Below are positions 47,779 through 57,586 of a stretch of DNA of 64,000 nt, piece after piece. Position numbers and translations under genes: made by a program. The notes under the pieces were generated by a model. The model worked only from the letters and a program-made list of their open reading frames with translations. It was not told where the DNA came from and did not search any database. The stretch covers positions 372,001 through 436,000 of the forward strand of contig NZ_SJPW01000003.1 in assembly GCF_007860125.1 (NCBI RefSeq), written 5' to 3'. The stretch is from Rubripirellula tenax. Lineage in GTDB: Bacteria; Planctomycetota; Planctomycetia; Pirellulales; Pirellulaceae. How positions within the stretch are numbered: position 1 is the stretch's first letter; every line of letters begins with the position of its first letter.

Positions 47779-49554
47779 TCAGAATGGCCAAAACATTGGA
47801 ATCAAAACCACCGCGACGCACCCAAGGATCACATTAAGCGGAGCTCCTATTCGCAAGTAGTCGGTGAAGCGATAGCCGCCTGGCCCGTAAACCATCATGT
47901 TCGTTTGATAGCCGATCGGAGTCATGAAGCTGGCAGATGCCGCGAGCGTCAGTCCGATCAAAAACGGACGTGCGTCCACGCCGTACAACCGCGCCAGCTC
48001 AATGCAAAACGGAAACAGCAGCACCGCCGCAGCGTTGTTGGTAATCACTTCCGTCAAGAGCGATGCGAAACAGTAGAGAATCGCGAGTGCGGCCAGCGGT
48101 CCAAGCGACCCGGTGGCGCCGACGATGCCGTTGGCAATGGTCGTTGCGGCTCCGGAATTCTGCATTGCCGCGCCGACGCCGAACGAGGCAGCAATCGCAA
48201 TCAGCAATTGCCACTCGATACTTTGCCGCGCACCGTCGGATGACAGACATCGCAACGCGACCATCGACACAGCCGCCAAAGCGGTGGCAATCGCAATCGG
48301 GACGATACCGGTCGTCATCAAAACCATCAGCACCGCAAAGACGGCAACCGCGATCCGCGCCCGCTCGCGGCGCAGCGGACGCCACTGGTCGACCATGCTG
48401 ACCATATAAAACGCCGGATCGTGGCGGTGCAATTGCACAAAGTCTGGCCGAGTTTGCAACAACAACGTGTCACCGGGCTGCAGAATGATATCACCCAACT
48501 TTCCTTCGATACGTTTTCCGAACCGATGAACCGCAAGCACGACGGCGCCAAATCGAGACCGGAACCCGGCGTCTCGGATCGACGTGCCATTCAGCGACGA
48601 GTTTTGCGACACCACGACTTCGCACATCCGTCGATCGCGTTTCTCGCTTGCCGACAATTCGGCATTCGAGTCCACGACGGGAACCAAACCGCTGATCTTC
48701 TCAAGCTCGATAATACCGCTTACGACCCCTGCAAAGATAAGGTGATCACCGGCTTCGATTCGGTCCTCTGGACGTACCGGTGTGATCGTTTCAGTTCCTC
48801 GCTCGATTTCGATCAGGAACAGTGCTGGCAATTGCCGCAGACCACCCGCTTCGACCGATTTGCCACTCAATCGACAGTTCGCCTCGACGCTCATTTCGAT
48901 CAAATAGTCTCGTCGCGATTCGCCGAATCGCTCCATCAACTCGGCCCGTTCGGGCAACAATTTTCCGCCAAGGAAGTATAGATAGAACGCACCCACGATC
49001 GCGTAGGGAACGCCCACCTTGCCGAGTTCCAACAGGCTCATGCCGGGCATTCCGTTTTCGACCATCAATCCATTGACGACCAAGTTGGTGGAAGTGCCGA
49101 TCACCGTGCAGGTCCCACCGAGGATCGTCAGATACGACAAGGGGATCAGCAACTTGGACGGCGAGACCCCGTTGCGGCGGCACCAATCCATGACGATGGG
49201 CACAAACATTGCCACGATCGGTGTATTGTTCAGTAGCGCCGACATCGGCATGACCACCATCGACAATCGGAGCAGCGCATTGCGTTGTGTCTTTGCTTTT
49301 CCAAGAACATGGTGTCCGACTTGATCGAGCACTCCGGTTTCGCGCAGCCCTGCAACGACGACGAACAAAAAGGCGACCGTCAGAACTCCCGAGTTGCTAA
49401 ATCCAGAGAACGCTTCTTCGGGCGAAATGATACCCGCTGCCGCAAATAATGCTGTCGCTGCAACGAACAAGATATCCGTCGGAGCGAGGTTCTTCATCAA
49501 CGCAACAAGCAGCAACCCAACGACGCTGAGCGTGAACCAACCTTCGTAGCTCAT
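47779..49554 (-). CDS. SLC13-family permease with two RCK_C domains, possible sulfate transporter
   Basis: A 591-residue transporter with helices at both ends and two cytoplasmic TrkA-C/RCK_C modules in the middle (about 215-300 and 305-385; SVEAGGLRQLPALFLIEIERG and SIRDAGFRSRFGAVVLAVHRFGKRI). Membrane hallmarks are ALLNNTPIVAMFVPI and TEVITNNAAAVLLFPF, the paired substrate motifs of SLC13/DASS, and GGTCTVIGTSTNLVVNGL. Members with RCK_C pairs include algal and bacterial sulfate permeases. Given five sulfatase domains nearby, sulfate or another oxyanion is the best guess. The next gene's stop overlaps this ATG by 4 bases (49551-49554), so they are an operon. Confidence 0.88.
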   Translation of the reverse strand: MSYEGWFTLSVVGLLLVALMKNLAPTDILFVAATALFAAAGIISPEEAFSGFSNSGVLTVAFLFVVVAGLRETGVLDQVGHHVLGKAKTQRNALLRLSMVVMPMSALLNNTPIVAMFVPIVMDWCRRNGVSPSKLLIPLSYLTILGGTCTVIGTSTNLVVNGLMVENGMPGMSLLELGKVGVPYAIVGAFYLYFLGGKLLPERAELMERFGESRRDYLIEMSVEANCRLSGKSVEAGGLRQLPALFLIEIERGTETITPVRPEDRIEAGDHLIFAGVVSGIIELEKISGLVPVVDSNAELSASEKRDRRMCEVVVSQNSSLNGTSIRDAGFRSRFGAVVLAVHRFGKRIEGKLGDIILQPGDTLLLQTRPDFVQLHRHDPAFYMVSMVDQWRPLRRERARIAVAVFAVLMVLMTTGIVPIAIATALAAVSMVALRCLSSDGARQSIEWQLLIAIAASFGVGAAMQNSGAATTIANGIVGATGSLGPLAALAILYCFASLLTEVITNNAAAVLLFPFCIELARLYGVDARPFLIGLTLAASASFMTPIGYQTNMMVYGPGGYRFTDYLRIGAPLNVILGCVAVVLIPMFWPF

Positions 49555-50639
49555 GGGCTTGCGATATTCTCGCCCCTATCCTTTGCTGCATCACGACTTC
49601 GCCAAGCAAGGTACGAAACGACGATGCAAACCAGTGGAAATACAACAAAAACGAAGCCCCACTTGGCCGTTGTCGCCCACGGCAACAACTGTGACGCAGC
49701 AATCAAGATTGTCGTGTAGCTGACGTAGAGCAAGAACATCACGACACCTTCGGCGCGACTGACGGTTGCCTGACTGATGAAGATTGGCCAGCACAGCAAT
49801 GCGGTCAACACCATCACGCTGCCATCGAACCAAAGAACGTCCGGCGAAACAGGGACTCCGGATTTCGACACGATCGAGGCTGTCGCCAACACCATCAGCA
49901 AGTTGAAGACGTTGCTGCCGACCACGTTTCCGACCGCAATGTCGCGCTGTCCCTTGATCGCAGCGACGATCGACGTTGCCAACTCTGGAAGCGAAGTTCC
50001 TGCTGCAACGATCGTCAGTCCGATCACGATGTCGCTGACGCCCCATGACCGAGCAATCGTCGTCGCCGAATCCACCAACAACTTGGCTCCCCAAACGAGC
50101 AACGCCAGACCAGCGAACAACAGAACGACATTGAGCACCAACGTCCGCAACGACGGCTTGGTGGACGCGTCTAGCGGATCGATGTTCTTTTGAGATTCCC
50201 GTCGACCAGCACGAATCAGCCATCCGGTGTAAAGCACGAACGCCAGCAACATGCACGCGCCTTCCCATCGCTCGATCACGCCATTGAGAGCGGCCAGCCA
50301 AGCCAAGACCGAAACCGCGATCATGATTGGCACGTCCAACCGGACAAGCTGGGACGAGACCGACAGGGGAACGATCGCGGCCGAGAGACCCAAAATCAAC
50401 AGCACGTTAAAGATATTGCTGCCGACCACATTCCCCAGTGCGATCGCCGAGTCGCCTTTGAGACTCGATACCGCGGACACGGCTAACTCCGGCGCACTGG
50501 TCCCGAACGCCACCACCGTCAGACCGATGACCAAGGGTGAGATTTTCGCAACCTCTGCCAGGCTGACCGCTCCTCGAACCAGCAACTCGGCTCCGACGAC
50601 AAGAATCACCAAACCAAGCAACAGAGAAAGGTAGACCAT
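49551..50639 (-). CDS. Calcium/sodium antiporter, CaCA family
   Basis: A 362-residue membrane exchanger with the two inverted alpha repeats of the YrbG/CaCA family: VVAFGTSAPELAVS plus GNVVGSNIFNVLLILG, and VAAGTSLPELATS plus GNVVGSNVFNLLMVLA. These supply the ion-binding Glu/Asn/Ser residues. It would exchange Ca2+ against Na+, fitting a marine cell. It is the first gene of an overlapping operon with the SLC13 permease, and possibly with the Kef-type antiporter 86 bp beyond that. Confidence 0.94.
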   Translation of the reverse strand: MVYLSLLLGLVILVVGAELLVRGAVSLAEVAKISPLVIGLTVVAFGTSAPELAVSAVSSLKGDSAIALGNVVGSNIFNVLLILGLSAAIVPLSVSSQLVRLDVPIMIAVSVLAWLAALNGVIERWEGACMLLAFVLYTGWLIRAGRRESQKNIDPLDASTKPSLRTLVLNVVLLFAGLALLVWGAKLLVDSATTIARSWGVSDIVIGLTIVAAGTSLPELATSIVAAIKGQRDIAVGNVVGSNVFNLLMVLATASIVSKSGVPVSPDVLWFDGSVMVLTALLCWPIFISQATVSRAEGVVMFLLYVSYTTILIAASQLLPWATTAKWGFVFVVFPLVCIVVSYLAWRSRDAAKDRGENIASP

Positions 50640-50941
50640 GAAGCGGTAAAAATAACCTCGATCGGAGTTTGAATTTCGAATGGAAAGATCAGTTTAGTAA
50701 CTGTTGTTGGCCTGGATAGCTGGCATCACGTTGAAACAGACCGTTCGTTCTTCCCGTTGTGACCGGCCATCTGCCCGTCCGATCCGCCGTCCCGCCCAGA
50801 CTTTTTTCGCCGTGAAACACAATCGGTGTAGAGCCGTTTCGGGAAACTTCGTATGGGTGACGTCGCCGATGTGCGCTGCGGCAGGAAGTTGTCCCGTGGC
50901 GCCACGTTTCCGATGCTCTTACACCCAGGCAGCGGTCAACG
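50640..50941. other. Divergent intergenic spacer, no gene seen
   Basis: About 300 bp between divergent starts (antiporter operon and mechanosensitive channel). Apart from short, unconvincing open frames I see no gene, RNA or repeat. It should contain two promoters, but no clear -10/-35 pair stands out. Confidence 0.5.
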
Positions 50942-53900
50942 ATGACCCAACCAACCAATCGATGCCCCGATCAGGCGATCTGCGAATTTGACCCGCGTTT
51001 GCGTCCAAGGCGTGAACCGGCAATCGGCCGATTCTGGTTCGCCAAGAGCATGCTCGTGCTGCTGGCGCTAGCATGTTCGTCGACGAGCAACCGCTGCGCC
51101 GCTCAATACTCGACGATTCAGTATCCGAGCGTCCAATATCCGACCTCGCAGCCTGTGATCACGAGCTATCCCAGTTCCTCGTACCCAACATCTTCGTACC
51201 CAACATCTTCGTACCCAACATCTTCGTACCCCAGCTCGTCGTATCCAGTCGTTTCGTATCCAGGCTCACAGCCGGTGATCACCAGCTATCCCAGTTCAAC
51301 CTATCCCGCCGCCCAGTCGTATCCCACGGCTTCGTCGGTCATCAGCCAACCGATCCGCTCGTCGGTCGTGACGCACCCCACCCGCGTCTGGTCAGATTCC
51401 GGCAATACGGCTTCGACATCGACGGTATCCGAATCGCCCATCGACGCATCGCAATCGACCAACCGTCAACGCGACGATGATCGCGACTTAGCCCAAAACC
51501 CGCTGACACGATTGGCAAGTACACGAGACTACGACTCGCCGCGTTATGACTCCCAGCGCCGTGATCGCTACTCGCACATGAACGAGTCCCGACCTTGGCC
51601 GGTCGAACCGCCCTCGCCCTACGGTTCATCGCAAATCGAATCGGCGCGGCAAAGCGAGGCACGATTTCGCAGCATCGCGCAGTCCACGTCACCGACGACG
51701 GCCACCGTCGCCGATGAGAACGCAGACTTGGCCCAGCAGTGGATCGACCTAGCGACGGCATACAACAACTTGTCGCAGCGGGTCGATGAAGCCAACACTC
51801 AACTGCGATCCACTCAGCGAGACTTCGACGATGTGAACTCGAAGATCACACACTATGGCCTGACGCCAACGGTGGGGCTGTTGCTTCGTCACAAGAAAGA
51901 GCAACTCGACCTTTGGCAGGTCCAGGATTCACAAACGCTTTACACCAGTTCCGAACTCGGACGGTCGCGGCAAAAACAACTCGAACTGGAAATGGTTCGC
52001 CATGACGGCAGCGACCCGACCGGACAAGCCAAGGAAATCCTGACCAGTGCGGGGCTGCACGCCAACAACCCCGAACGCAGTACGCTGTCGGCACAGATCC
52101 AAAACTTGCTGGACCAGCGGCGCAGTTGGCTGTCGTCTTTGCAACAGGGCTACCAAGACTATCAACACAAACTCAGCGAGCTCGATTCGGCCAGCACCGA
52201 ATCGGCAAAGTTGACCGATGAATATCGACAACTGATCGATCGACACGTCACTTGGATTCGCAGCGGCGACCCGCTTGCGTTTCGAGATCTGCGGAACTTG
52301 AAAAGCGGCATCGCGGCCCTGTTCGATTCACGACGCAGTCAAGACTTCGGCTATTCCTTCGGCCAAAAGTGGGAAGCCAACCCCGTCAGCGGCATCGGAC
52401 TGATCGCGACGATTTTGGTCGTCATCCTGGTTCGACTGTTCGCGCGATCATGGTTGGTCAGCATCGGCAACCGCAAGAAGATGAAGGATGCGAGTGACAA
52501 TTCCCGCAAAGTTGTTGCCGGTCTTTTGACGACGCTGCTGGCATCGCTGTACCCGTACATGCTGTATGCGATCGGAAACTGGTTGAGCACCGGTGTCGTA
52601 TCGGAATCAACGCTGCACGCTGCAAGTGGTTTCTTTGCTGCCAGTTTGGTGGCGTTGGGCGTCGAGGTTCCGCGGCAATTGCTTCGCACATCGGGATACA
52701 TCGACAAGCACGTCGATATCACACTACCCGGACGCGAACGCGCCTTCACGTATTTGACCCTGATCGGTTTCGGATTGGTTTTAGCGGCCTACGTTGTGAC
52801 GCTGATGGGGCTGATCGATCGAGGCATGTGGCGAGACTCGGTCGCCCGATTCGGGTTCATTGCCGCGTTATCGTTGGTTGCTTGGACCGCCCACCGGGCA
52901 CTGCGACCCAACGGCGGATACCTGGAACCGTTGATCGCCAAGTTTGGCGGCAAAGTGATTCATCGAGTTCGATACGTGCTGTACATCGCCGGCATTGGGT
53001 TTCCGTTGGCGATGATCGCCCTTTCGTCGCTAGGCTATGGCTTCACCGCGAATGAGTTGATCAAGCGAGCCATCATCACGATGTCGGCCCTATCGATCGC
53101 CGCAACCGTTTGGGCGGGTGTCAAGATCGTGTCGGCTCATCTGTGGCAAATGCTGACCGGATCAACGCCTCCGCCGCCTAAGCACGATGCTTACGGCCCG
53201 ATCGACGCGCCGAACGAATCCGAAGTGGGCATCCTGGGCGAACACTTCTTGGAACTCAAACATCACCTAGCGTTCCTTTGTCAGTGCGCGCTGGTTCTGG
53301 GCGCGATCGCGTGCATCGGATGGATGTGGTTGGACGTTTTCCCGAACGCTCGAATGGGAAACCCGGTTGTTTGGACGATCCAAGACACGATCACCGAAAC
53401 GTCGCTGGATGCAACGGGCGACACCATCACCAATACGATTGTTACGCCACGACCGGTGACAGCCTTTCACTTGTTGTTGGCCGTGGGAACTCTGTTCATT
53501 GCGTTTCAAGTTGCCAAACTGTTGCCGGCGTTGTTCGACGCCTTGGTACTGCAACGAGTCTCGTTCGACGAAGGCATGGAACACTTTACGTTGGTGATGG
53601 GCCGGTGCCTATTGTTCGGAATCGGATGCTTGATCGCGTGTACATTGATCGGTGTTCGTTGGCAAACGATCCAGTGGCTTGCCGTCGGGTTGATGGTTGG
53701 ACTTGGATTCGGATTGCAGGATATGGTCCGCAACCTTTTCGGCGGCTTGATCGTGTTATTCGAAAAACCCGCGCGACTGGGCGACTTCATCTCCGTCGGC
53801 AAAGTGACCGGACGCGTCGCGGCGCAGAAATTTCGCACCACGGTGCTGTCGGACGACGACGGTCGTGAAGTGATCGTGCCCAACAAAAACTTTGTCAGCG

Positions 53901-54295
53901 AAGAAGTCGTCAATTGGATGGGCGCAGGTCGGTTGAGTGTGATTCCGATCGAAGTCGCCGTCACGCGAGACGAACGCCCCGCCGACATCTGCCGCACGCT
54001 TCAGGAATTGATCATCGACCAACCCGATGTGCTGCTAACACCGGCCCCTCAGGCCACATTGGTGTGTGTCGGCAAACGGTCCCAGCGCATTGAACTTCGT
54101 GCTTGGATCGAAGACGGGAGCGATGCCTCGCGATTCCGCGACAGCCTGCTGACAACGGTTCGGAGATTCTTGGACCAGAAAAAGTGGCTAGCCAGTGTCC
54201 AGCCCTCGCAACCATCGATGCGAGACCTGGAAAACAGCGACTCACATGGTTCTCGCCGTTCGCCGATCGGGGGCAACCGAAAACGTTCCGCCTAG
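50942..54295 (+). CDS. Large MscS-type mechanosensitive channel with Tyr/Pro/Ser-rich periplasmic region
   Basis: A 1117-residue channel related to MscK/KefA-type proteins. A signal-like hydrophobic stretch (about 37-50) could be reached from ATG 50942 or ATG 51050. It is followed by a repeat region rich in SYPTS/QYPTS units (about 55-135), a polar and coiled-coil periplasmic domain (about 250-470), several membrane helices (about 485-900) and the MscS pore and beta domain (about 905-1080; GFGLQDMVRNLFGG, EKPARLGDFISVG, DDDGREVIVPNKNFV). It should release osmolytes under membrane tension. The position after ion-transport genes fits osmotic adaptation. Confidence 0.92.
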   Translation: MTQPTNRCPDQAICEFDPRLRPRREPAIGRFWFAKSMLVLLALACSSTSNRCAAQYSTIQYPSVQYPTSQPVITSYPSSSYPTSSYPTSSYPTSSYPSSSYPVVSYPGSQPVITSYPSSTYPAAQSYPTASSVISQPIRSSVVTHPTRVWSDSGNTASTSTVSESPIDASQSTNRQRDDDRDLAQNPLTRLASTRDYDSPRYDSQRRDRYSHMNESRPWPVEPPSPYGSSQIESARQSEARFRSIAQSTSPTTATVADENADLAQQWIDLATAYNNLSQRVDEANTQLRSTQRDFDDVNSKITHYGLTPTVGLLLRHKKEQLDLWQVQDSQTLYTSSELGRSRQKQLELEMVRHDGSDPTGQAKEILTSAGLHANNPERSTLSAQIQNLLDQRRSWLSSLQQGYQDYQHKLSELDSASTESAKLTDEYRQLIDRHVTWIRSGDPLAFRDLRNLKSGIAALFDSRRSQDFGYSFGQKWEANPVSGIGLIATILVVILVRLFARSWLVSIGNRKKMKDASDNSRKVVAGLLTTLLASLYPYMLYAIGNWLSTGVVSESTLHAASGFFAASLVALGVEVPRQLLRTSGYIDKHVDITLPGRERAFTYLTLIGFGLVLAAYVVTLMGLIDRGMWRDSVARFGFIAALSLVAWTAHRALRPNGGYLEPLIAKFGGKVIHRVRYVLYIAGIGFPLAMIALSSLGYGFTANELIKRAIITMSALSIAATVWAGVKIVSAHLWQMLTGSTPPPPKHDAYGPIDAPNESEVGILGEHFLELKHHLAFLCQCALVLGAIACIGWMWLDVFPNARMGNPVVWTIQDTITETSLDATGDTITNTIVTPRPVTAFHLLLAVGTLFIAFQVAKLLPALFDALVLQRVSFDEGMEHFTLVMGRCLLFGIGCLIACTLIGVRWQTIQWLAVGLMVGLGFGLQDMVRNLFGGLIVLFEKPARLGDFISVGKVTGRVAAQKFRTTVLSDDDGREVIVPNKNFVSEEVVNWMGAGRLSVIPIEVAVTRDERPADICRTLQELIIDQPDVLLTPAPQATLVCVGKRSQRIELRAWIEDGSDASRFRDSLLTTVRRFLDQKKWLASVQPSQPSMRDLENSDSHGSRRSPIGGNRKRSA
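51180..51224 (+). repeat. 15-bp tandem repeat in the MscS-type gene
   Basis: Three perfect units of CGTACCCAACATCTT (51180-51194, 51195-51209, 51210-51224), with degenerate copies on both sides. They encode SYPTS pentapeptides. Around them, imperfect 33-bp direct repeats (starting near 51149 and 51269) encode QPVITSYPSS. Such a tract is prone to length change. Confidence 0.9.
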
Positions 54296-54363
54296 GAACG
54301 ACGCTGTTGATGCCGATTGGTTAGACTGATCCTTGACCCATTTACCTTGGTTGAGGACGTGCC

Positions 54364-55725
54364 GTGTATCGACTTTTTGCTTTAGCGTATTTGACATTCT
54401 CAGTTGTCACGGGCGCATCGGCCCAGCAGCCGAACATCGTTTTCATGATCGCCGACGATTGCACGTTTCGTGACATCGGATGCTATGGCGGCCAGGCGTA
54501 TACGCCGAATATCGACAAACTGGCCGGCGAAGGCATGCGGTTCACAAGGTGTTTCCAATCGGCGCCAATGTGTTCGCCGACGCGACACAACATTTACACC
54601 GGTCTGTATCCCGTCACTAGCGGCGCGTATCCCAATCACACGCGTGTCGAACCGGGTATCAAGACCGTTGCCACCTACATGAAAGATCTCGGCTATCGCG
54701 TGGCCCATAGCGGAAAGGGACACGTGGGACCGGCAACCGCGTTCGACTGGGAAGAGATCCCAGGCAAATCGAATCCCGATTTTGACAAAGTCGATCAGTT
54801 CGTCGGCCAATGCGCGGATTCGAAAACGCCGTTTTGTTTGATGTTGTGTTCAAACGAACCGCACACACCTTGGAACAAGGGCGACGCCTCGCGATATCCG
54901 CCGGAACGAATTAAGCTGCCACCGTATTTCGTCGACACACCGGAGACTCGCCAGGGTATGTCGAACTACTTGGCCGAGATCACTTACTATGACGGTCAAG
55001 TCGGTGAAGCGATCGATGTGATTGACAAACACGGGTTGGCCGGACAAACGTTGCTGGTCGTCGTCAGCGAACAAGGCAGTTCGATGCCGTTTGCGAAATG
55101 GACTTGCTATGACAACGGGTTGCAGTCCGCCATGATCGCCCGCTGGCCGGGCCACATCCAACCGGGCACCGTCAACCCAGCAATGATTGAATACGTGGAC
55201 CTGTTACCGACGTTCGTCGAAGCGGGTGGCGGAATACCTATCGAAGCGTTCCAGGGTCAAAGCCTGATACCCGTCTTTGCCGGCAAACAAGATCACAAGC
55301 ATCACGTCTTCGGCATCATGACCACGCGAGGCATCAACAACGGTTCTGATCATTTCGGAATTCGTTCCGTCCGATCTGAAACCCACAAGCTGATTCGCAA
55401 CTTGACACCGGATCAAATCTTCAAGAACGCTTGCACCCAGTCCAGCGAATTCAAAAGCTGGGTCGCGAAAGCCGATACCGGTGATCGCGACGCGGCCGAA
55501 AAAGTGCGAAAGTACCAGCGCCGACCAGAATTCGAACTCTACAATGTCGTAGCGGATCCGATGGAGATGGATAACCTCGCCGACGAATCCGAGTACGCCG
55601 ATGTGGTCGCATCGCTGCGATCCGAACTGGATCAATGGATGGAACGCTGTGGCGACGAAGGGCAGCCAACCGAGATGCGGGCGATGGAGCACATGGGCCG
55701 CGGATCGAGAAAGAAGGCGAAGTGA
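54364..55725 (+). CDS. Secreted sulfatase, CSPTR type
   Basis: A 453-residue sulfatase starting at GTG 54364 with a signal peptide ending GASAQ. Motifs: PNIVFMIADDCTFRDIGCYGG, the modified C70 in a canonical CSPTR, HSGKGHVGP, VVSEQGSSMPFAKWT and LPTFVEAGGG. The SEQG..PFAKWT segment recalls the S1_8-like/heparan N-sulfatase group. A Lys/Arg tail (GRGSRKKAK) closes the protein. The following unrecognised secreted protein starts 46 bp downstream, so they are likely co-transcribed and may act on the same glycan. Confidence 0.93.
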   Translation: MYRLFALAYLTFSVVTGASAQQPNIVFMIADDCTFRDIGCYGGQAYTPNIDKLAGEGMRFTRCFQSAPMCSPTRHNIYTGLYPVTSGAYPNHTRVEPGIKTVATYMKDLGYRVAHSGKGHVGPATAFDWEEIPGKSNPDFDKVDQFVGQCADSKTPFCLMLCSNEPHTPWNKGDASRYPPERIKLPPYFVDTPETRQGMSNYLAEITYYDGQVGEAIDVIDKHGLAGQTLLVVVSEQGSSMPFAKWTCYDNGLQSAMIARWPGHIQPGTVNPAMIEYVDLLPTFVEAGGGIPIEAFQGQSLIPVFAGKQDHKHHVFGIMTTRGINNGSDHFGIRSVRSETHKLIRNLTPDQIFKNACTQSSEFKSWVAKADTGDRDAAEKVRKYQRRPEFELYNVVADPMEMDNLADESEYADVVASLRSELDQWMERCGDEGQPTEMRAMEHMGRGSRKKAK

Positions 55726-55771
55726 CGCGGCTCCAACGTTTCAAATCAGATTCCAGCAGAAACCTGATCGG

Positions 55772-56704
55772 ATGCCCCCATTGAATGCTTACACACTATC
55801 CGTCGTGATGTTGTTCACTTGGTTGACTGTCGTGTCCGCGGATGACTTAGTGCACATCGACCGAGGCGGTGTTCGCGTGGGTGTCGATCGCGGGAAGGGT
55901 GCCGCGATCACGTGGCTGTCTTGGCCTGGGCACCCGACCAACGTGGTCAACGTGGCGGACCCCGGACGACTGATTCAACAATCCTATTACGCGGGGGCTT
56001 CGCTTGATCGACGTGCCGAAGGCCAAAGCCCGGCGTGGAGCCCATGGACGTGGAATCCGATTCAAGGTGGCGGCGTTGGGTCTTGGGCTCGCGTTGTCGA
56101 TGCGAAGGTGACCGACGGAGTTCTGTACAGCGAAACGATCCCGAAACTCTGGGACATGCCCAGCGAAGAAGCAGGCGCCGTGATGCGTCAATGGACGGCG
56201 TTCGAACCGGCGATGGATGGCGTCATCGTGGTGACTTGCCAATTGACGTGTCAGCGAGACGATCGCGATGCATGGGGCCCGCCAAAACCGCGTCACCAGG
56301 AATTGCCGGCATGCTATTTCACGCGTCGATTTGATCAAGCGAAAAGCTATTTGGGGAACAACCAATGGCGCGACGAGAACCATCCGCCGGGTCCACCGTG
56401 GGGCAAGGCCAATCCACCTCTAGCCGCTATGGCTTGCTTTGAACCCGATGGCCAGGGCGTTGCTGTGTATAGCCCGGTGTCGAAAGGCCATTGGAATTTT
56501 GGTCCTCACGGAACGGGCGATAGCGACAACCCGTCGGATGGACCATGCATGCATCTGGCACCGATCCAATCGGTGACGTTGTCGCCCAAGTCCGTGTTCC
56601 GATATCGCTACTGGATCATCACGGGCGATGCTGAAGCACTGTCCGATCGACTCGATCAGTTGATCACTTTGTACTGCAAGGAATCGTTTGAACTCACGCG
56701 GTAG
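55772..56704 (+). CDS. Unrecognised secreted protein next to a sulfatase
   Basis: A 310-residue exported protein: a signal peptide of the form TLSVVMLFTWLTVVSA, then beta-rich sequence with many Trp and Gly residues (AITWLSWPGHPTNVVNV, SPWTWNPIQGGGVGSWARV, PGPPWGKANPPLAAMACF) and a final helix. No catalytic motif is recognised, although the aromatic surface suggests a carbohydrate-binding or lyase-like beta sandwich. ATG 55772 gives the signal peptide at the N-terminus; an upstream frame to 55601 overlaps the sulfatase gene and is rejected. Role in glycan degradation is inferred only from the neighbour. Confidence 0.75.
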   Translation: MPPLNAYTLSVVMLFTWLTVVSADDLVHIDRGGVRVGVDRGKGAAITWLSWPGHPTNVVNVADPGRLIQQSYYAGASLDRRAEGQSPAWSPWTWNPIQGGGVGSWARVVDAKVTDGVLYSETIPKLWDMPSEEAGAVMRQWTAFEPAMDGVIVVTCQLTCQRDDRDAWGPPKPRHQELPACYFTRRFDQAKSYLGNNQWRDENHPPGPPWGKANPPLAAMACFEPDGQGVAVYSPVSKGHWNFGPHGTGDSDNPSDGPCMHLAPIQSVTLSPKSVFRYRYWIITGDAEALSDRLDQLITLYCKESFELTR

Positions 56705-56922
56705 ATGCTGACGCATCGCCATCGTTACCCCGGAAAATTGCCGATTAGAAACTAAATGCAGCCATCGAGTCTCTGGCTTGCTAGAATTTCAACCGATGTT
56801 AGTTCTTCCTCGTTCGAAACGAATCGCCCCATTACGAGCGACGTAACAGGAATGCGCGTTCATAGCGAATACGTGGCGACCTCGAATTCCAACTGTCGCA
56901 CTCTCGATGCATCGGTGCTTCC

Positions 56923-57487
56923 ATGAAATGCCTCCTTACGATCCTGACTTTTTTCGTGAGCCTTGCCCCTTTGCGGCCATGTTTTGGACAGGATGTGCGA
57001 GATGCAAAACCAGATGGACGTGACACCCAAGTTGAAGCGGCGTCTCTACTTGGAACCCTCCGAGATAACCTAGCAGCCTGTTGAAAAAGGCAACGATGGC
57101 CTTCGCGAGAAAACGATGGTCGACCGTTGGATTCGTGATGAGTCGACAAACAAGTCCTTGTTTGTTCGGCGATTGCATGAAACCATCACGCACGATGGAA
57201 AGACGTCGTCAAAAAAGTCGAAACGCGACCGGTATTTCGAGAGGACATCAAGTGGGCGAAATTCATGGCGTCTATATCCCGCAGTAAATCCACGGTGAAA
57301 AAGTTATTCAGGACGCGGACGTCGAGGGGGCGACGGAACTCTATGACGCGAGCTTTCGATGGATGGATGCCAAGGAAGGTGAGTTTGATGAATTACTCTT
57401 TACGATGGATGTACTTTCGGACCTAAAAAAGATCGATGAACTGCTGAACTTCGATGAACTGAAAGACGTGTCGACATCACGTGAATG
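56923..57487 (+). pseudogene. Broken secreted-protein gene with a solitary transposon-end copy
   Basis: The frame starts at ATG 56923 with a convincing signal peptide (MKCLLTILTFFVSLAP...CFGQ) and runs only 53 residues to a stop at 57082-57084 formed by TGTTGA inside a CAGCCTGTTGAAAAAGG element end. Further protein-like pieces occur in two other frames: about 57092-57298, and 57288-57487, where the second reads ELLFTMDVLSDLKKIDELLNF and ends at TGA 57487. This pattern is best explained as a gene inactivated by insertion and frameshifts; the ancestral function is unknown. Upstream 56705-56922 holds no gene. Confidence 0.5.
57074..57090 (+). mobile_element. Solitary copy of the MITE terminal sequence
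   Basis: CAGCCTGTTGAAAAAGG, identical to the left end of the MITE at 58411 for 17 bases, preceded by CTAG (57070-57073). No matching inverted end is found downstream, so it is a remnant or a one-ended copy. Confidence 0.7.
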
Positions 57488-57586
57488 AGCCAACGATTTT
57501 AGAAATCGAAAGGCGTGCTTTGGAGTCTGATTAGAAAGGCCGCTCTACATGACGCGGGCCGTTTTGAAGCGGACGATGCTTGACGG

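Noticed and set aside
50704-50991. 95-residue open frame before the MscS-type gene
   Set aside because: Overlaps the channel start in another frame and has shadow-like Arg/Pro/Cys composition.
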